From Clostridium sp. 1001275B_160808_H3 (GTDB taxonomy: Bacteria > Bacillota > Clostridia > Clostridiales > Clostridiaceae), in NCBI RefSeq assembly GCF_015550425.1, contig NZ_JADNAT010000005.1, positions 29,132 through 93,131 on the forward strand: 64,000 bases of DNA. Reading direction: 5' to 3'. Both the position numbers and the translations under genes were made by a program. Positions 44,726 through 52,486 of this stretch are shown piece after piece. The notes under the pieces are model-generated. The model worked only from the letters and a program-made list of their open reading frames with translations, had not been told where the DNA came from and did no database searches. Numbering within the stretch: the stretch's first letter is position 1; each line of letters starts with the position of its first letter.

Positions 44726-44873
44726 AATATGCGGTTATTTAAAACTTACCATATTTATAATAATGAGGTTATAAAAGATAAATTTGACACTTGTTTATTA
44801 AATGTTTAATAATAAATATGAACAAATATTTAACAGTAATATAAACAAAAGATTAGCATACAGGGGGAGACAT

Positions 44874-46586
44874 ATGAAATTTTATAATAACTTAAAATTA
44901 TCTACACGATTGACAATTTATTTCTTAAGCACTATTTTTTCAATGGGGGTAATTGGAATAATAGGAATATATAATATGCATAGTATTGATAAATCGGTGG
45001 ATTATTTAAATAACAATACTATAAAATCAATTGACTCAATTAGTAAAATAGATAAAAATCAATTGATTATTTATAAAGATATACAATTACTAGTAAATTC
45101 AAGTGATAAAGGTAATTCAGATGAATTAATAAAAGAAATTACTAATGCTTCAGAAGAAAGTGAAAAGCAAATTGCAATATATGAAACGACAGTTGATGAT
45201 GAGGATGAAAGAAATATTTTTAATGAGTTTAAAAATAATTTAAAGTTATATAACGAAGATGTTAAGAAGTACATAAATTTAATGGATAATGGAAATAAAA
45301 AAGAAGCAGAAATACAACATTTAGCTATTATTCAAGCAAGAAATAATATGGAAAATGAGCTAAATAAATTAATAGAGTTAAATGAACAATGGGCTAATGA
45401 GATAAAGGTTGAAGGTAAGGAAACTTTTAGTAATTCATTAAAGTTAATTATTTATATTATATTAGCATTATTTATATTTACAAGTCTATTTGCATTTGTT
45501 ATGAAAAGTTCAATAAAAAAATCTTTAAGTAAGATAAAAGGATTATCTAATAGATTATGTAATTATGATTTGTCTTATCCTATTATTATAGAATCAAATG
45601 ATGAGTTTGGAGAAATAGGACGCGATTTAAATAAAGCACAAGAAAATATTAGTGATTTAATAAAAAATATTATGAATAGTTCTCAGGATATGAGTGCTTC
45701 AAGTGAAGAGTTATCAGCTACAGTAGAAGAAATGACTGCAAAACTTGAAAGTATAAATGCATTAACAAGGGAAGTTAGTTCAGGAGTACAAGAAAATAGT
45801 GCAACAGCTGAGGAAATATCAGCAGCAGTACAAGAAGTGGATTCAAGTGTTAATATACTATCAAGTAAAGCAATGGAAGGCAGTAACAATGCAGTTGAAA
45901 TAAGAAATAGAGCAACAAGAGTTGAAAAGGCTAGCAAAGTAGCTACTGAAAACACAAAAGAAGTATATAGTGAAATGGAAAAAGAAGTTTTAAAAGATAT
46001 AGAAAAAGGAAAAGTTGTTGCAGATATCAAAGTAATGGCAGAAACTATTGCAGGGATAGCAGAACAAACAAATCTTTTAGCACTTAATGCTGCTATAGAG
46101 GCAGCAAGAGCAGGAGACCAAGGAAAAGGATTTGCCATAGTGGCTGAAGAAGTAAGAAAATTAGCTGAACAATCTTCAAAAGCAGTAGGTAATGTAAAGT
46201 TTACTATAGAAAAAGTACAAGAAGCATTTAAAAGTTTATCAGAAAATAGTAATAAGTTATTAAAGTTTATTGATGATAATATTGTTCCGCAATTCGAAAC
46301 CTTTGTAGAGATTGGAGAGCAGTATCAAGGTGATGGTATATTTGTAAGTAATATGTCAGAGGAACTAGCTGCAATGACGGAAGAAGTGTTAGCAACAATG
46401 AATCAAGTTAGTGAGTCTGTTCAAGGCATGGCAGATATGGCTCAAATATCGTCAGGAAACTTAGATGGAATAAATGAAAGTGTTTATGAATCAGCTAAAG
46501 CTATGGAACAGGTAGCTAATACAGTTCAAGCTCAAGCAGAGTTTGCACAGGATTTAAATGAAATGATTCAAAAATTTAAGGTTTAA
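44874..46586 (+). CDS. Methyl-accepting chemotaxis protein
   Basis: The 570-residue product starts at the ATG at 44874 after GGGGGAG; an extension to 44802 has no ribosome site. It has an N-terminal membrane helix (about 10-35), a four-helix-bundle-type sensor (35-185), a second membrane helix (about 190-210), a HAMP domain (about 212-265) and a signalling domain with the conserved hairpin tip [44 protein letters not shown] (near 385-430). It relays attractant or repellent binding to CheA/CheW. The ligand is unknown. Its hairpin terminator is at 46718. Confidence 0.95.
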   Translation: MKFYNNLKLSTRLTIYFLSTIFSMGVIGIIGIYNMHSIDKSVDYLNNNTIKSIDSISKIDKNQLIIYKDIQLLVNSSDKGNSDELIKEITNASEESEKQIAIYETTVDDEDERNIFNEFKNNLKLYNEDVKKYINLMDNGNKKEAEIQHLAIIQARNNMENELNKLIELNEQWANEIKVEGKETFSNSLKLIIYIILALFIFTSLFAFVMKSSIKKSLSKIKGLSNRLCNYDLSYPIIIESNDEFGEIGRDLNKAQENISDLIKNIMNSSQDMSASSEELSATVEEMTAKLESINALTREVSSGVQENSATAEEISAAVQEVDSSVNILSSKAMEGSNNAVEIRNRATRVEKASKVATENTKEVYSEMEKEVLKDIEKGKVVADIKVMAETIAGIAEQTNLLALNAAIEAARAGDQGKGFAIVAEEVRKLAEQSSKAVGNVKFTIEKVQEAFKSLSENSNKLLKFIDDNIVPQFETFVEIGEQYQGDGIFVSNMSEELAAMTEEVLATMNQVSESVQGMADMAQISSGNLDGINESVYESAKAMEQVANTVQAQAEFAQDLNEMIQKFKV

Positions 46587-46717
46587 AAATAGATTACTAT
46601 ACTTTAAATTATGTTATAATTAATAAGATATAGAATATAAAACTATTAAAGTAAAGTATAAAATTAGTATTTATATATGATTACTTTATTCTATGAATAG
46701 AAGGATTATTGATTATT

Positions 46718-46748
46718 AAAAAGTGTATCGAAAGGTACGCTTTTTATA
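46718..46748 (+). terminator. Intrinsic terminator before MATE gene
   Basis: AAAAAGTGTA pairs with TACGCTTTTT (one G.U), T tail. Confidence 0.75.
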
Positions 46749-46780
46749 ATATATGAAATATAGTTGGAAGGAGATGAACC

Positions 46781-48151
46781 ATGGTTATATCATATTTTAA
46801 AGACTTATTTGATGATAAAAAATTTCTAAAGAAAACTGTAGCAATTGGAATTCCTATAGCAATACAGTCACTTCTTAATACAACCCTAAATTTAGTTGAT
46901 ACCATGATGATAGGAACTTTAGGACAAAGTGCAATTGCGGCGGTTGGACTAGCTAATAAGGTGTTTTTTGTTTTTACTTTACTATTATTTGGTGTTGTTA
47001 GTGGATCTTCAATATTAACTGCACAATATTGGGGGAAGAGGGATGTGAAGAACATAAGAAGAGTTCTTGGCATATCTCTTATTATAGGGCTTTCTGGAGC
47101 TATTATTTTTATGCTAGCAGGACTTTTAATACCAAAGTTTGTTATGAGAATTTTTACTCCAAGTGAAAATACAATAGCTGTTGGAGCATCTTATTTAATC
47201 ATAGTAGCCTTAAGTTATCCTTTAACCGCAATAACAAATTGTTATATTTCACTTTTAAGAGCAACAAATAAGGTTAAGGCTCCGGTTTTTATAAGTATAG
47301 TAGCTATTGGAGTTAATGTAGTACTAAACTATACATTCATATTTGGTAATTTTGGAGCACCAAGATTAGGGGTTCAAGGTGCTGCAATAGCAACTGTTAT
47401 TGCTAGATTAGTTGAATGCTTATCTATTTTAGCTATTGTGTACATAAGTAGAGGACCAGCAGCAGCTAAAATGAAAGAGCTTATTGACTTTAATAAGGAA
47501 TTTATTAAAAAGTATTTTATTACAGTATCACCTGTTATAGCTAATGAATTTATGTGGGGACTAGGAGTTACTATGTATTCGTTAGTTTATGGAAGAATGG
47601 GAGATGAAGCTGTTGCATCAATTACAATAACTCAAAATGTTGAGCAAATATGTATTGTTTTATTCCAAGGACTAAGTTCTGCTACTGCTGTTATTTTAGG
47701 AAATGAATTAGGTGCAAATAAGCTAAAAGATGCAGAAAAACATGCCAAGAGTTTCTTTGTATTACAATTGTTATTAACAGTAGCTATGGGATTAGTATGT
47801 ATTATTATAAGAACTCCATTAATTAAACTATTCTCGGTTCCAGATAATATAGCATTAGATATAACTAGGTGTTTGACTGTATTTGTATGCTATTTACCAT
47901 TTAGAATGTTTAACTTAGTTAATATTGTAGGTGTTCTTAGAAGTGGTGGAGATACAAAGGCTTCTCTACTTTTAGATATCACAGGTGTGTGGTGTGTTGG
48001 AATACCGATGGCTTTCTTTGGAGGAATTGTTTTAGGATTACCTATTTATTATGTTTATGCAATGATAACACTCGAAGAGGTTTATAAGTTTATATTAGGT
48101 TTTAGAAGATATAGACAAAAGAAGTGGCTTAAAAATATAGTTGGAGCTTAG
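46781..48151 (+). CDS. MATE family efflux transporter
   Basis: This 456-residue protein has twelve membrane helices in two homologous halves. MATE signatures are IGIPIAIQSLLNTTLNLVDTMMIGTLGQSAIAAVGLANK near the N-terminus and VSPVIANEFMWGLGVTMYSLVYGRMGDEAVASI at the second half, plus ISLLRATNKVKAPVFIS. It exports cationic compounds or drugs using Na+ or H+ gradients. GGAAGGAG site. Confidence 0.93.
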   Translation: MVISYFKDLFDDKKFLKKTVAIGIPIAIQSLLNTTLNLVDTMMIGTLGQSAIAAVGLANKVFFVFTLLLFGVVSGSSILTAQYWGKRDVKNIRRVLGISLIIGLSGAIIFMLAGLLIPKFVMRIFTPSENTIAVGASYLIIVALSYPLTAITNCYISLLRATNKVKAPVFISIVAIGVNVVLNYTFIFGNFGAPRLGVQGAAIATVIARLVECLSILAIVYISRGPAAAKMKELIDFNKEFIKKYFITVSPVIANEFMWGLGVTMYSLVYGRMGDEAVASITITQNVEQICIVLFQGLSSATAVILGNELGANKLKDAEKHAKSFFVLQLLLTVAMGLVCIIIRTPLIKLFSVPDNIALDITRCLTVFVCYLPFRMFNLVNIVGVLRSGGDTKASLLLDITGVWCVGIPMAFFGGIVLGLPIYYVYAMITLEEVYKFILGFRRYRQKKWLKNIVGA

Positions 48152-48182
48152 ATATTAAAAGTAGTATTTAGTTGAAAATATA

Positions 48183-48278
48183 CTTTAATAGTAATAGTAG
48201 AAGTATCAAGGGATTCACATTGTTTATTGTTCTTTGTGTTATATAAGCCTTTAATAGTAATAATAGAAGTATCAAGGG
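48183..48278 (+). repeat. Two direct repeats (about 30 bp) upstream of YoaK gene
   Basis: CTTTAATAGTAATAGTAGAA with GTATCAAGGG (48183-48212) recurs at 48249-48278 with two changes. The second copy ends in the AAGGGGG that serves as ribosome site for the gene at 48288; the first copy ends in a similar purine-rich site. Confidence 0.7.
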
Positions 48279-48287
48279 GGCTTTTAG

Positions 48288-49043
48288 TTGAATTTAAAAG
48301 AAGTTCATACGTCTAAACTTTTTAGAAATATAAGAGAAAAGGTGCCTAGTCATGAAATAACATCTGAATCTTTAAGGTTAGGAATACTTCTTGCAATAGT
48401 AGGAGGATTTTTAGATGCTTATACATTCATATGTAGAGGCGGTGTTTTTGCTAATGCTGAAACAGGAAATATTGTACTAGTTGCACTTGGAATTACAAAT
48501 AGAGATTATAAAAGTGTTTTTATGGCTGCACTCCCTATTTTAGCATTTGTAGTAGGTGTGATAGTCACAGAAATAATAAGAGAAAAATCAATAAAGAATT
48601 ACAAAGGATCATCAAGGTCTGAAAAGTTCATTTTAATTATTGAAGCAGTTGTGCTTTTTATAATTGGATTTATACCAAATACTGTGCAACACATATTTGT
48701 AACTACCACTATATCATTTGTTTCATCAGTGCAAATTTCATCTTTTAGAAGGTTAGTTGATTCCCCATATAGCACAACTATGTGCACAGGAAATTTAAGA
48801 ACTGCTGCACAAGCTGCATATTTAGCAATAACTAAAAATGATAGAGTGGCATGTGCAAGATCAATAAGATATATAATAGTAATTCTTTCATTTTTAGTTG
48901 GTGCATCTTTAGGTGGAATATTAACTGTAAATTTTGGGGTTAAATCAATATGGACATGCTCCATTATACTAATTATTTCAAAAGTTTTATTTAGTATAGA
49001 TGAACATAGATTAATTGAAAAGATGCATAATTTTGGAAAATAA
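48288..49043 (+). CDS. YoaK family (DUF1275) membrane protein
   Basis: This 251-residue protein starts with TTG (48288) after AAGGGGG. Six hydrophobic segments and family motifs: GFLDAYTFICRGGVFANAETGNIVLVALG (about residues 39-67), and a later QISSFRRLVDSPYSTTMCTGNLRTAAQAAY. Function unknown; some relatives are annotated as putative transporters. The region from 49044 starts the guanine riboswitch transcript. Confidence 0.88.
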   Translation: MNLKEVHTSKLFRNIREKVPSHEITSESLRLGILLAIVGGFLDAYTFICRGGVFANAETGNIVLVALGITNRDYKSVFMAALPILAFVVGVIVTEIIREKSIKNYKGSSRSEKFILIIEAVVLFIIGFIPNTVQHIFVTTTISFVSSVQISSFRRLVDSPYSTTMCTGNLRTAAQAAYLAITKNDRVACARSIRYIIVILSFLVGASLGGILTVNFGVKSIWTCSIILIISKVLFSIDEHRLIEKMHNFGK

Positions 49044-49061
49044 TTTCAAAATAATTAATTA

Positions 49062-49090
49062 TTGAAATTATACTAATGTTTGTGTATAAT
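49062..49090 (+). promoter_or_regulatory. Promoter of riboswitch-permease transcript
   Basis: TTGAAA (49062-49067), 17 bp, TATAAT (49085-49090). The transcript would start near 49097, shortly before the riboswitch. Confidence 0.75.
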
Positions 49091-49111
49091 ACGAATATAA
49101 ATTAAGAAATT

Positions 49112-49282
49112 CTCGTATATCATCGGTAATATGGACCGAAAGTTTCTACCTGCTAACCGTAAATAGGCAGACTACGAGGTATTGAATTTGAAAAAGAAAT
49201 TATTATAAATTGATTTGTATTATAAATTTATGATTTTATTTCTATTTTTTAAGACGACACCTCGATTACGAGGTGTTTTTTT
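49112..49282 (+). ncRNA. Purine (guanine-class) riboswitch with terminator
   Basis: The aptamer spans 49112-49178. P1 is CTCGTA (49112-49117) with TACGAG (49173-49178). Conserved parts are ATATCATCGG, TAATATGGACCG, AAAGTTTCTACCTGC, TAACCGTAAATA and GGCAGACTACG. The C in GACTACG at the specificity position points to guanine (or xanthine-like purines) and not adenine. A terminator lies at 49257-49282 (ACACCTCG, loop ATTA, CGAGGTGT, T7). CGAGGT at 49175-49180 can pair with ACCTCG of the terminator, giving an OFF switch: guanine stabilises P1 and frees the terminator. Confidence 0.95.
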
Positions 49283-49309
49283 ATTACTTAAACAATGGAG
49301 GATGAAGTC

Positions 49310-50659
49310 ATGGATAAAGTAAAAGTAACAGATGGAATTAAGCTAACATATGAAGTTGACGATAACCCATCAATATCAGAAAAGATATTATTTGGAATTC
49401 AGCATATATTTGCTGCATTTGGTGGAATAATAGTTGTTCCATTAGTTATATCTAGTGCATTAGGGTTTGATGTTAAAACAGGAACAGCATTAATAAGTGC
49501 ATCAATACTTGCAGCTGGTATTGCAACAATAATACAAGCTAAGGGCATAGGACCAGTAGGTTCAAAAGTAGCTTGTATAATGGGGACAGACTTTACTTTT
49601 GTATCACCATCTATTACAGTTGGATCAGTTTTAGGATTACCAGGAATAATTGGAGCTACAATTCTGGGGGCAGTTTTTGAAGTAGTGCTTAGCTATTTTA
49701 TTAGGCCATTAATGAAGTTATTTCCACCACTAGTTACAGGAACAGTTGTATGTTTAATTGGGTTAACACTATTACCTGTATCAATAGATTGGGCTGCAGG
49801 GGGAAGTGGAGCTGCAGATTATGGTAGTATAAAAAATATATCAATTTCAATGCTTGTACTTATTGGAACATTATTACTAAATCGTTATGGAAAAGGTATA
49901 CTTAGTAGCGCATCAATACTTATAGGAATGATTGTTGGATATGTTGTGTGCATTCCACTCGGATTAGTAGATTTTACAGCAGTTAAAGAAGCAAGCTGGA
50001 TTTCATTACCTAAGATATTTGAATATGGAGTTACCTTTGATTTAAAAGCACTCATAGCATTTATTCCAGCATATTTCGTTACTGCAATTGAAACTGTAGG
50101 ATGTTTAAAGGCAGTAGGAGAAGTTTCAGAAGTAGATATGACTGACAAGCGTATAGGAGCTGGCGTATTATCAGATGGTATTGGAAGTATGATAGGTGGA
50201 GCTGTTGGTACATTACCGAATACTACATTTAGTCAAAATGTTGGGTTAATACCTTTAACAAAAGTAGCTAGCCGTTATGTAGCAGTTATGGCAGGTATTA
50301 TATTAGTTATATTAGGATTTTTACCTAAACTTGCAGCAATAGTTAATAGCATTCCACAACCTGTTTTAGGAGGAGTTGGAATAGTTATGTTTGGAACTGT
50401 TGCAGCAGCAGGAATAAAAACATTAAGTAAAGTACAAATAAATGAGCGTAATCTTTTAATAATAGCTACATCTATTGGATTAGGGCTTGGAGTAACATTT
50501 AGACCAGAATTTATTGCACAACTGCCAGAAGGATTAAAAATGATTTTTGCATCAGGAATATCAACTGGGACAATAACAGCATTAGTGTTAAATATAGTTT
50601 TAAAAGAAGATAAAGAAGAAATAGAAGCTGCTAATGATAATGATATAGAAGCTGCATAA
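49310..50659 (+). CDS. NCS2 family purine (xanthine/uracil-type) permease
   Basis: The 449-residue product starts at the ATG at 49310 after GGAGGATG; an ATG at 49295 overlaps that site. Fourteen membrane-segment architecture; NCS2 signatures are QHIFAAFGGIIVVPLVI (about residues 30-46), GTDFTFVSPSITVG near 95, and the family motif GSMIGGAVGTLPNTTFSQNVGLIPLTKVASRYV (near 290-320). It imports guanine/xanthine-type bases; the guanine-class riboswitch upstream supports purine and not uracil substrate. Related to PbuX/PbuG-like transporters. It is the only gene in the transcript. Confidence 0.92.
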   Translation: MDKVKVTDGIKLTYEVDDNPSISEKILFGIQHIFAAFGGIIVVPLVISSALGFDVKTGTALISASILAAGIATIIQAKGIGPVGSKVACIMGTDFTFVSPSITVGSVLGLPGIIGATILGAVFEVVLSYFIRPLMKLFPPLVTGTVVCLIGLTLLPVSIDWAAGGSGAADYGSIKNISISMLVLIGTLLLNRYGKGILSSASILIGMIVGYVVCIPLGLVDFTAVKEASWISLPKIFEYGVTFDLKALIAFIPAYFVTAIETVGCLKAVGEVSEVDMTDKRIGAGVLSDGIGSMIGGAVGTLPNTTFSQNVGLIPLTKVASRYVAVMAGIILVILGFLPKLAAIVNSIPQPVLGGVGIVMFGTVAAAGIKTLSKVQINERNLLIIATSIGLGLGVTFRPEFIAQLPEGLKMIFASGISTGTITALVLNIVLKEDKEEIEAANDNDIEAA

Positions 50660-50679
50660 TATATTATTGAAAATTAAAC

Positions 50680-51060
50680 TTAATGATATGTTTTAATTCT
50701 CCAATTTAATACGTATCATTAATGAGGCTAATTCTTCATTCAATAATTTTGTGTGGAAAAATATAAGTTGGCGAAGATAAATAGACTGTAGAATAAGAAC
50801 ACAGCGAGCAATTAGGAGTACTTGGTGGAGGAAGAACTACTAGGACATGGTGTTGCTTGGGTGTTTGAGACAGCTAGTTAACTAAAGCTCTTGACATAGT
50901 AGTTTTCTTATGAATTAATAGGCCCATCTACTTAAGGTAAGCTTCAGTAGATGGGCTTTAATACTAATTTCAGTATAGCTTTGCTTAACTTCACTAAGTA
51001 TTCAATGCCTGCCTAGCTATTTAGCTTATGGAACATATGTAATTATCGCAACAAATTATA
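50680..51060 (+). repeat. Composite repeat, copy C, with expanded loop
   Basis: Module H is reduced to its tips: TTAATGATATG (50680-50690) and TTAATACGTATCATTAA (50706-50722). Module R runs from about 50759 to 51060, with GATAAATAGA (50776-50785), ATAAG (50793-50797) facing CTTAT (51025-51029), and AGCGAGCAATTAG and GAAGAACTACTAGG shared with copy A. A large insertion in the loop carries a perfect 11-bp hairpin, GCCCATCTACT (50922-50932) with AGTAGATGGGC (50946-50956). It fills most of the 50660-51248 gap. Confidence 0.7.
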
Positions 51061-51248
51061 TCGATTTGTTAAGTTATATGAACATTGATTATCAAAAGCC
51101 TTATCTAAATTTTTACATAAGCCTTCTTTATTAATATTAAATCATATGAATATTTTGAATAGCATACTATTAGTATAATTTAATTTTAAGTTCATGGAAT
51201 AATTGAAATTTTATTAAGATTATGGACTGATTTTTTGGAGGTGAACAT

Positions 51249-51851
51249 ATGAATAAGAATATACTATTAAAAAGTATAGTTGTTTTATCAATTGCTTATT
51301 TATTTTTAGTTACTATTAATAAATCTTATGCAACATTTAGAAGTACTGATTATACAGTAAATAAATTTACTACGGCTGATTTAAAAGGAGAAATAGAAGA
51401 GGAGTTCCCTGATGATATTAAGAATTGGGATGATCCACTAACTAAAGAGGTTAGGTTTTCAAATACCGGAACTATAGGCATGATGCTTAGAGTAAACTAT
51501 CTTGAAAATTGGAGTAATGTTGATAATCTTGGAAACACAATTTATTTAAGCAATATTATAAATGGTGAAGAAGTAGCAATAAAAAATTGGACGCCATTTT
51601 GGACGAATGAATGGACATTAGGAAATGATGGTTGGTATTATTACAATTTTATTTTAGAACCTGGTAAAGATACTCAAACTATATTAGATTCAGTAGGTTT
51701 TAATAAAAAATTTGAAACTGAATATAAAGAAGCAAAATATAATCTTACATTTAATATGGAATATGTAAACGCAGATTATAATGCTGTTAAAGAAGTTTTT
51801 GGAATGAATGCAAATATTCTGGAAGATGGAAGAATTGAATGGACAAATTAG
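51249..51851 (+). CDS. BsaA-like SipW-dependent biofilm matrix protein
   Basis: This 200-residue secreted protein has a signal segment (about 1-28, LLKSIVVLSIAYLFLVTINKSYA) followed by TFRSTDYTVNKFTTADL, the YAxF-type junction seen in TasA/CalY/BsaA proteins cleaved by SipW-type signal peptidases. The rest is beta-rich (EVRFSNTGTIGMMLRVNYLE, YNLTFNMEYVNAD), consistent with a fibre-forming subunit. In C. perfringens BsaA polymers form the pellicle matrix. A decayed SipW/TasA relic is next to it. The promoter is not obvious. GGAGGTG ribosome site. Confidence 0.8.
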   Translation: MNKNILLKSIVVLSIAYLFLVTINKSYATFRSTDYTVNKFTTADLKGEIEEEFPDDIKNWDDPLTKEVRFSNTGTIGMMLRVNYLENWSNVDNLGNTIYLSNIINGEEVAIKNWTPFWTNEWTLGNDGWYYYNFILEPGKDTQTILDSVGFNKKFETEYKEAKYNLTFNMEYVNADYNAVKEVFGMNANILEDGRIEWTN

Positions 51852-52062
51852 AAATAAATTATACAATAACATTCAATATTGATAATGCAATGCTTTGGTA
51901 ACACATAGGATTATTAATATTATAATAATTTTTTTCAACTATTATAATAGAAACTTTTCTTGAAAATTTAAAGGTTATATTTTAGAAAGGTTATATTTAA
52001 AAAAGTTACAATGATTAACATAATGATTATTTTAACAAATAACTATTTAGCAGGAATATATT

Positions 52063-52449
52063 ATGAACAAAAAGAAAATTGTAGCATTTTTAGTAGATTC
52101 TATATTAGCAATTGGATAAATTGGGGAAACACTATCTTGTTTTACATATTCAAGTGCAGCAAAGAAATGAATTTTCAACTAGAAGAACAGATGAACTAGT
52201 GATGAAAATAGTTGTATAGAAGTTATAGAAAACTTTAATCCAGAAGATGCTGAGAATATCATTAACAAAGGAGGAGCTTCATTATAAAATAATATATTTG
52301 CTGATTAAAAAAATGATGAATTAACATTAGTAAAAAGAGTTATAGCTATTGAAGTTTATTTTGTTAATAATAAAATAACTGTTAATGGAAATGAAATAGA
52401 AATTTATAATGGAATATATCACTATTTGATAAAAGTATATTCCAATTAA
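52063..52449 (+). pseudogene. Decayed TasA-like pilin / SipW-like peptidase relic
   Basis: One frame (52063-52449) broken by several stops: MNKKKIVAFLVDSILAIG, stop, IGETLSCFTYSSAAKK, then IEVIENFNPEDAENI (TasA/BsaA-like), then LVKRVIAIEVYFVNNKITVNGNEI. The last part resembles the VKRVIGxxGD-NGKVxVNG region of signal peptidase I/SipW, with GD lost. The join of the two parts suggests that a deletion fused a TasA-like gene with a sipW-like gene, which then decayed. It lies between the BsaA-like gene and a surface protein gene, and fills most of the 51852-52486 gap. Confidence 0.65.
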
Positions 52450-52486
52450 AATTAGTATTTAGAATTAAGTTTTAAAAGGTGATTAC

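Noticed and set aside
51900..52260. Small intact genes between 52011 and 52199
   Set aside because: A frame of 62 codons exists but it is out of frame with the TasA/SipW-like relic that explains this DNA.
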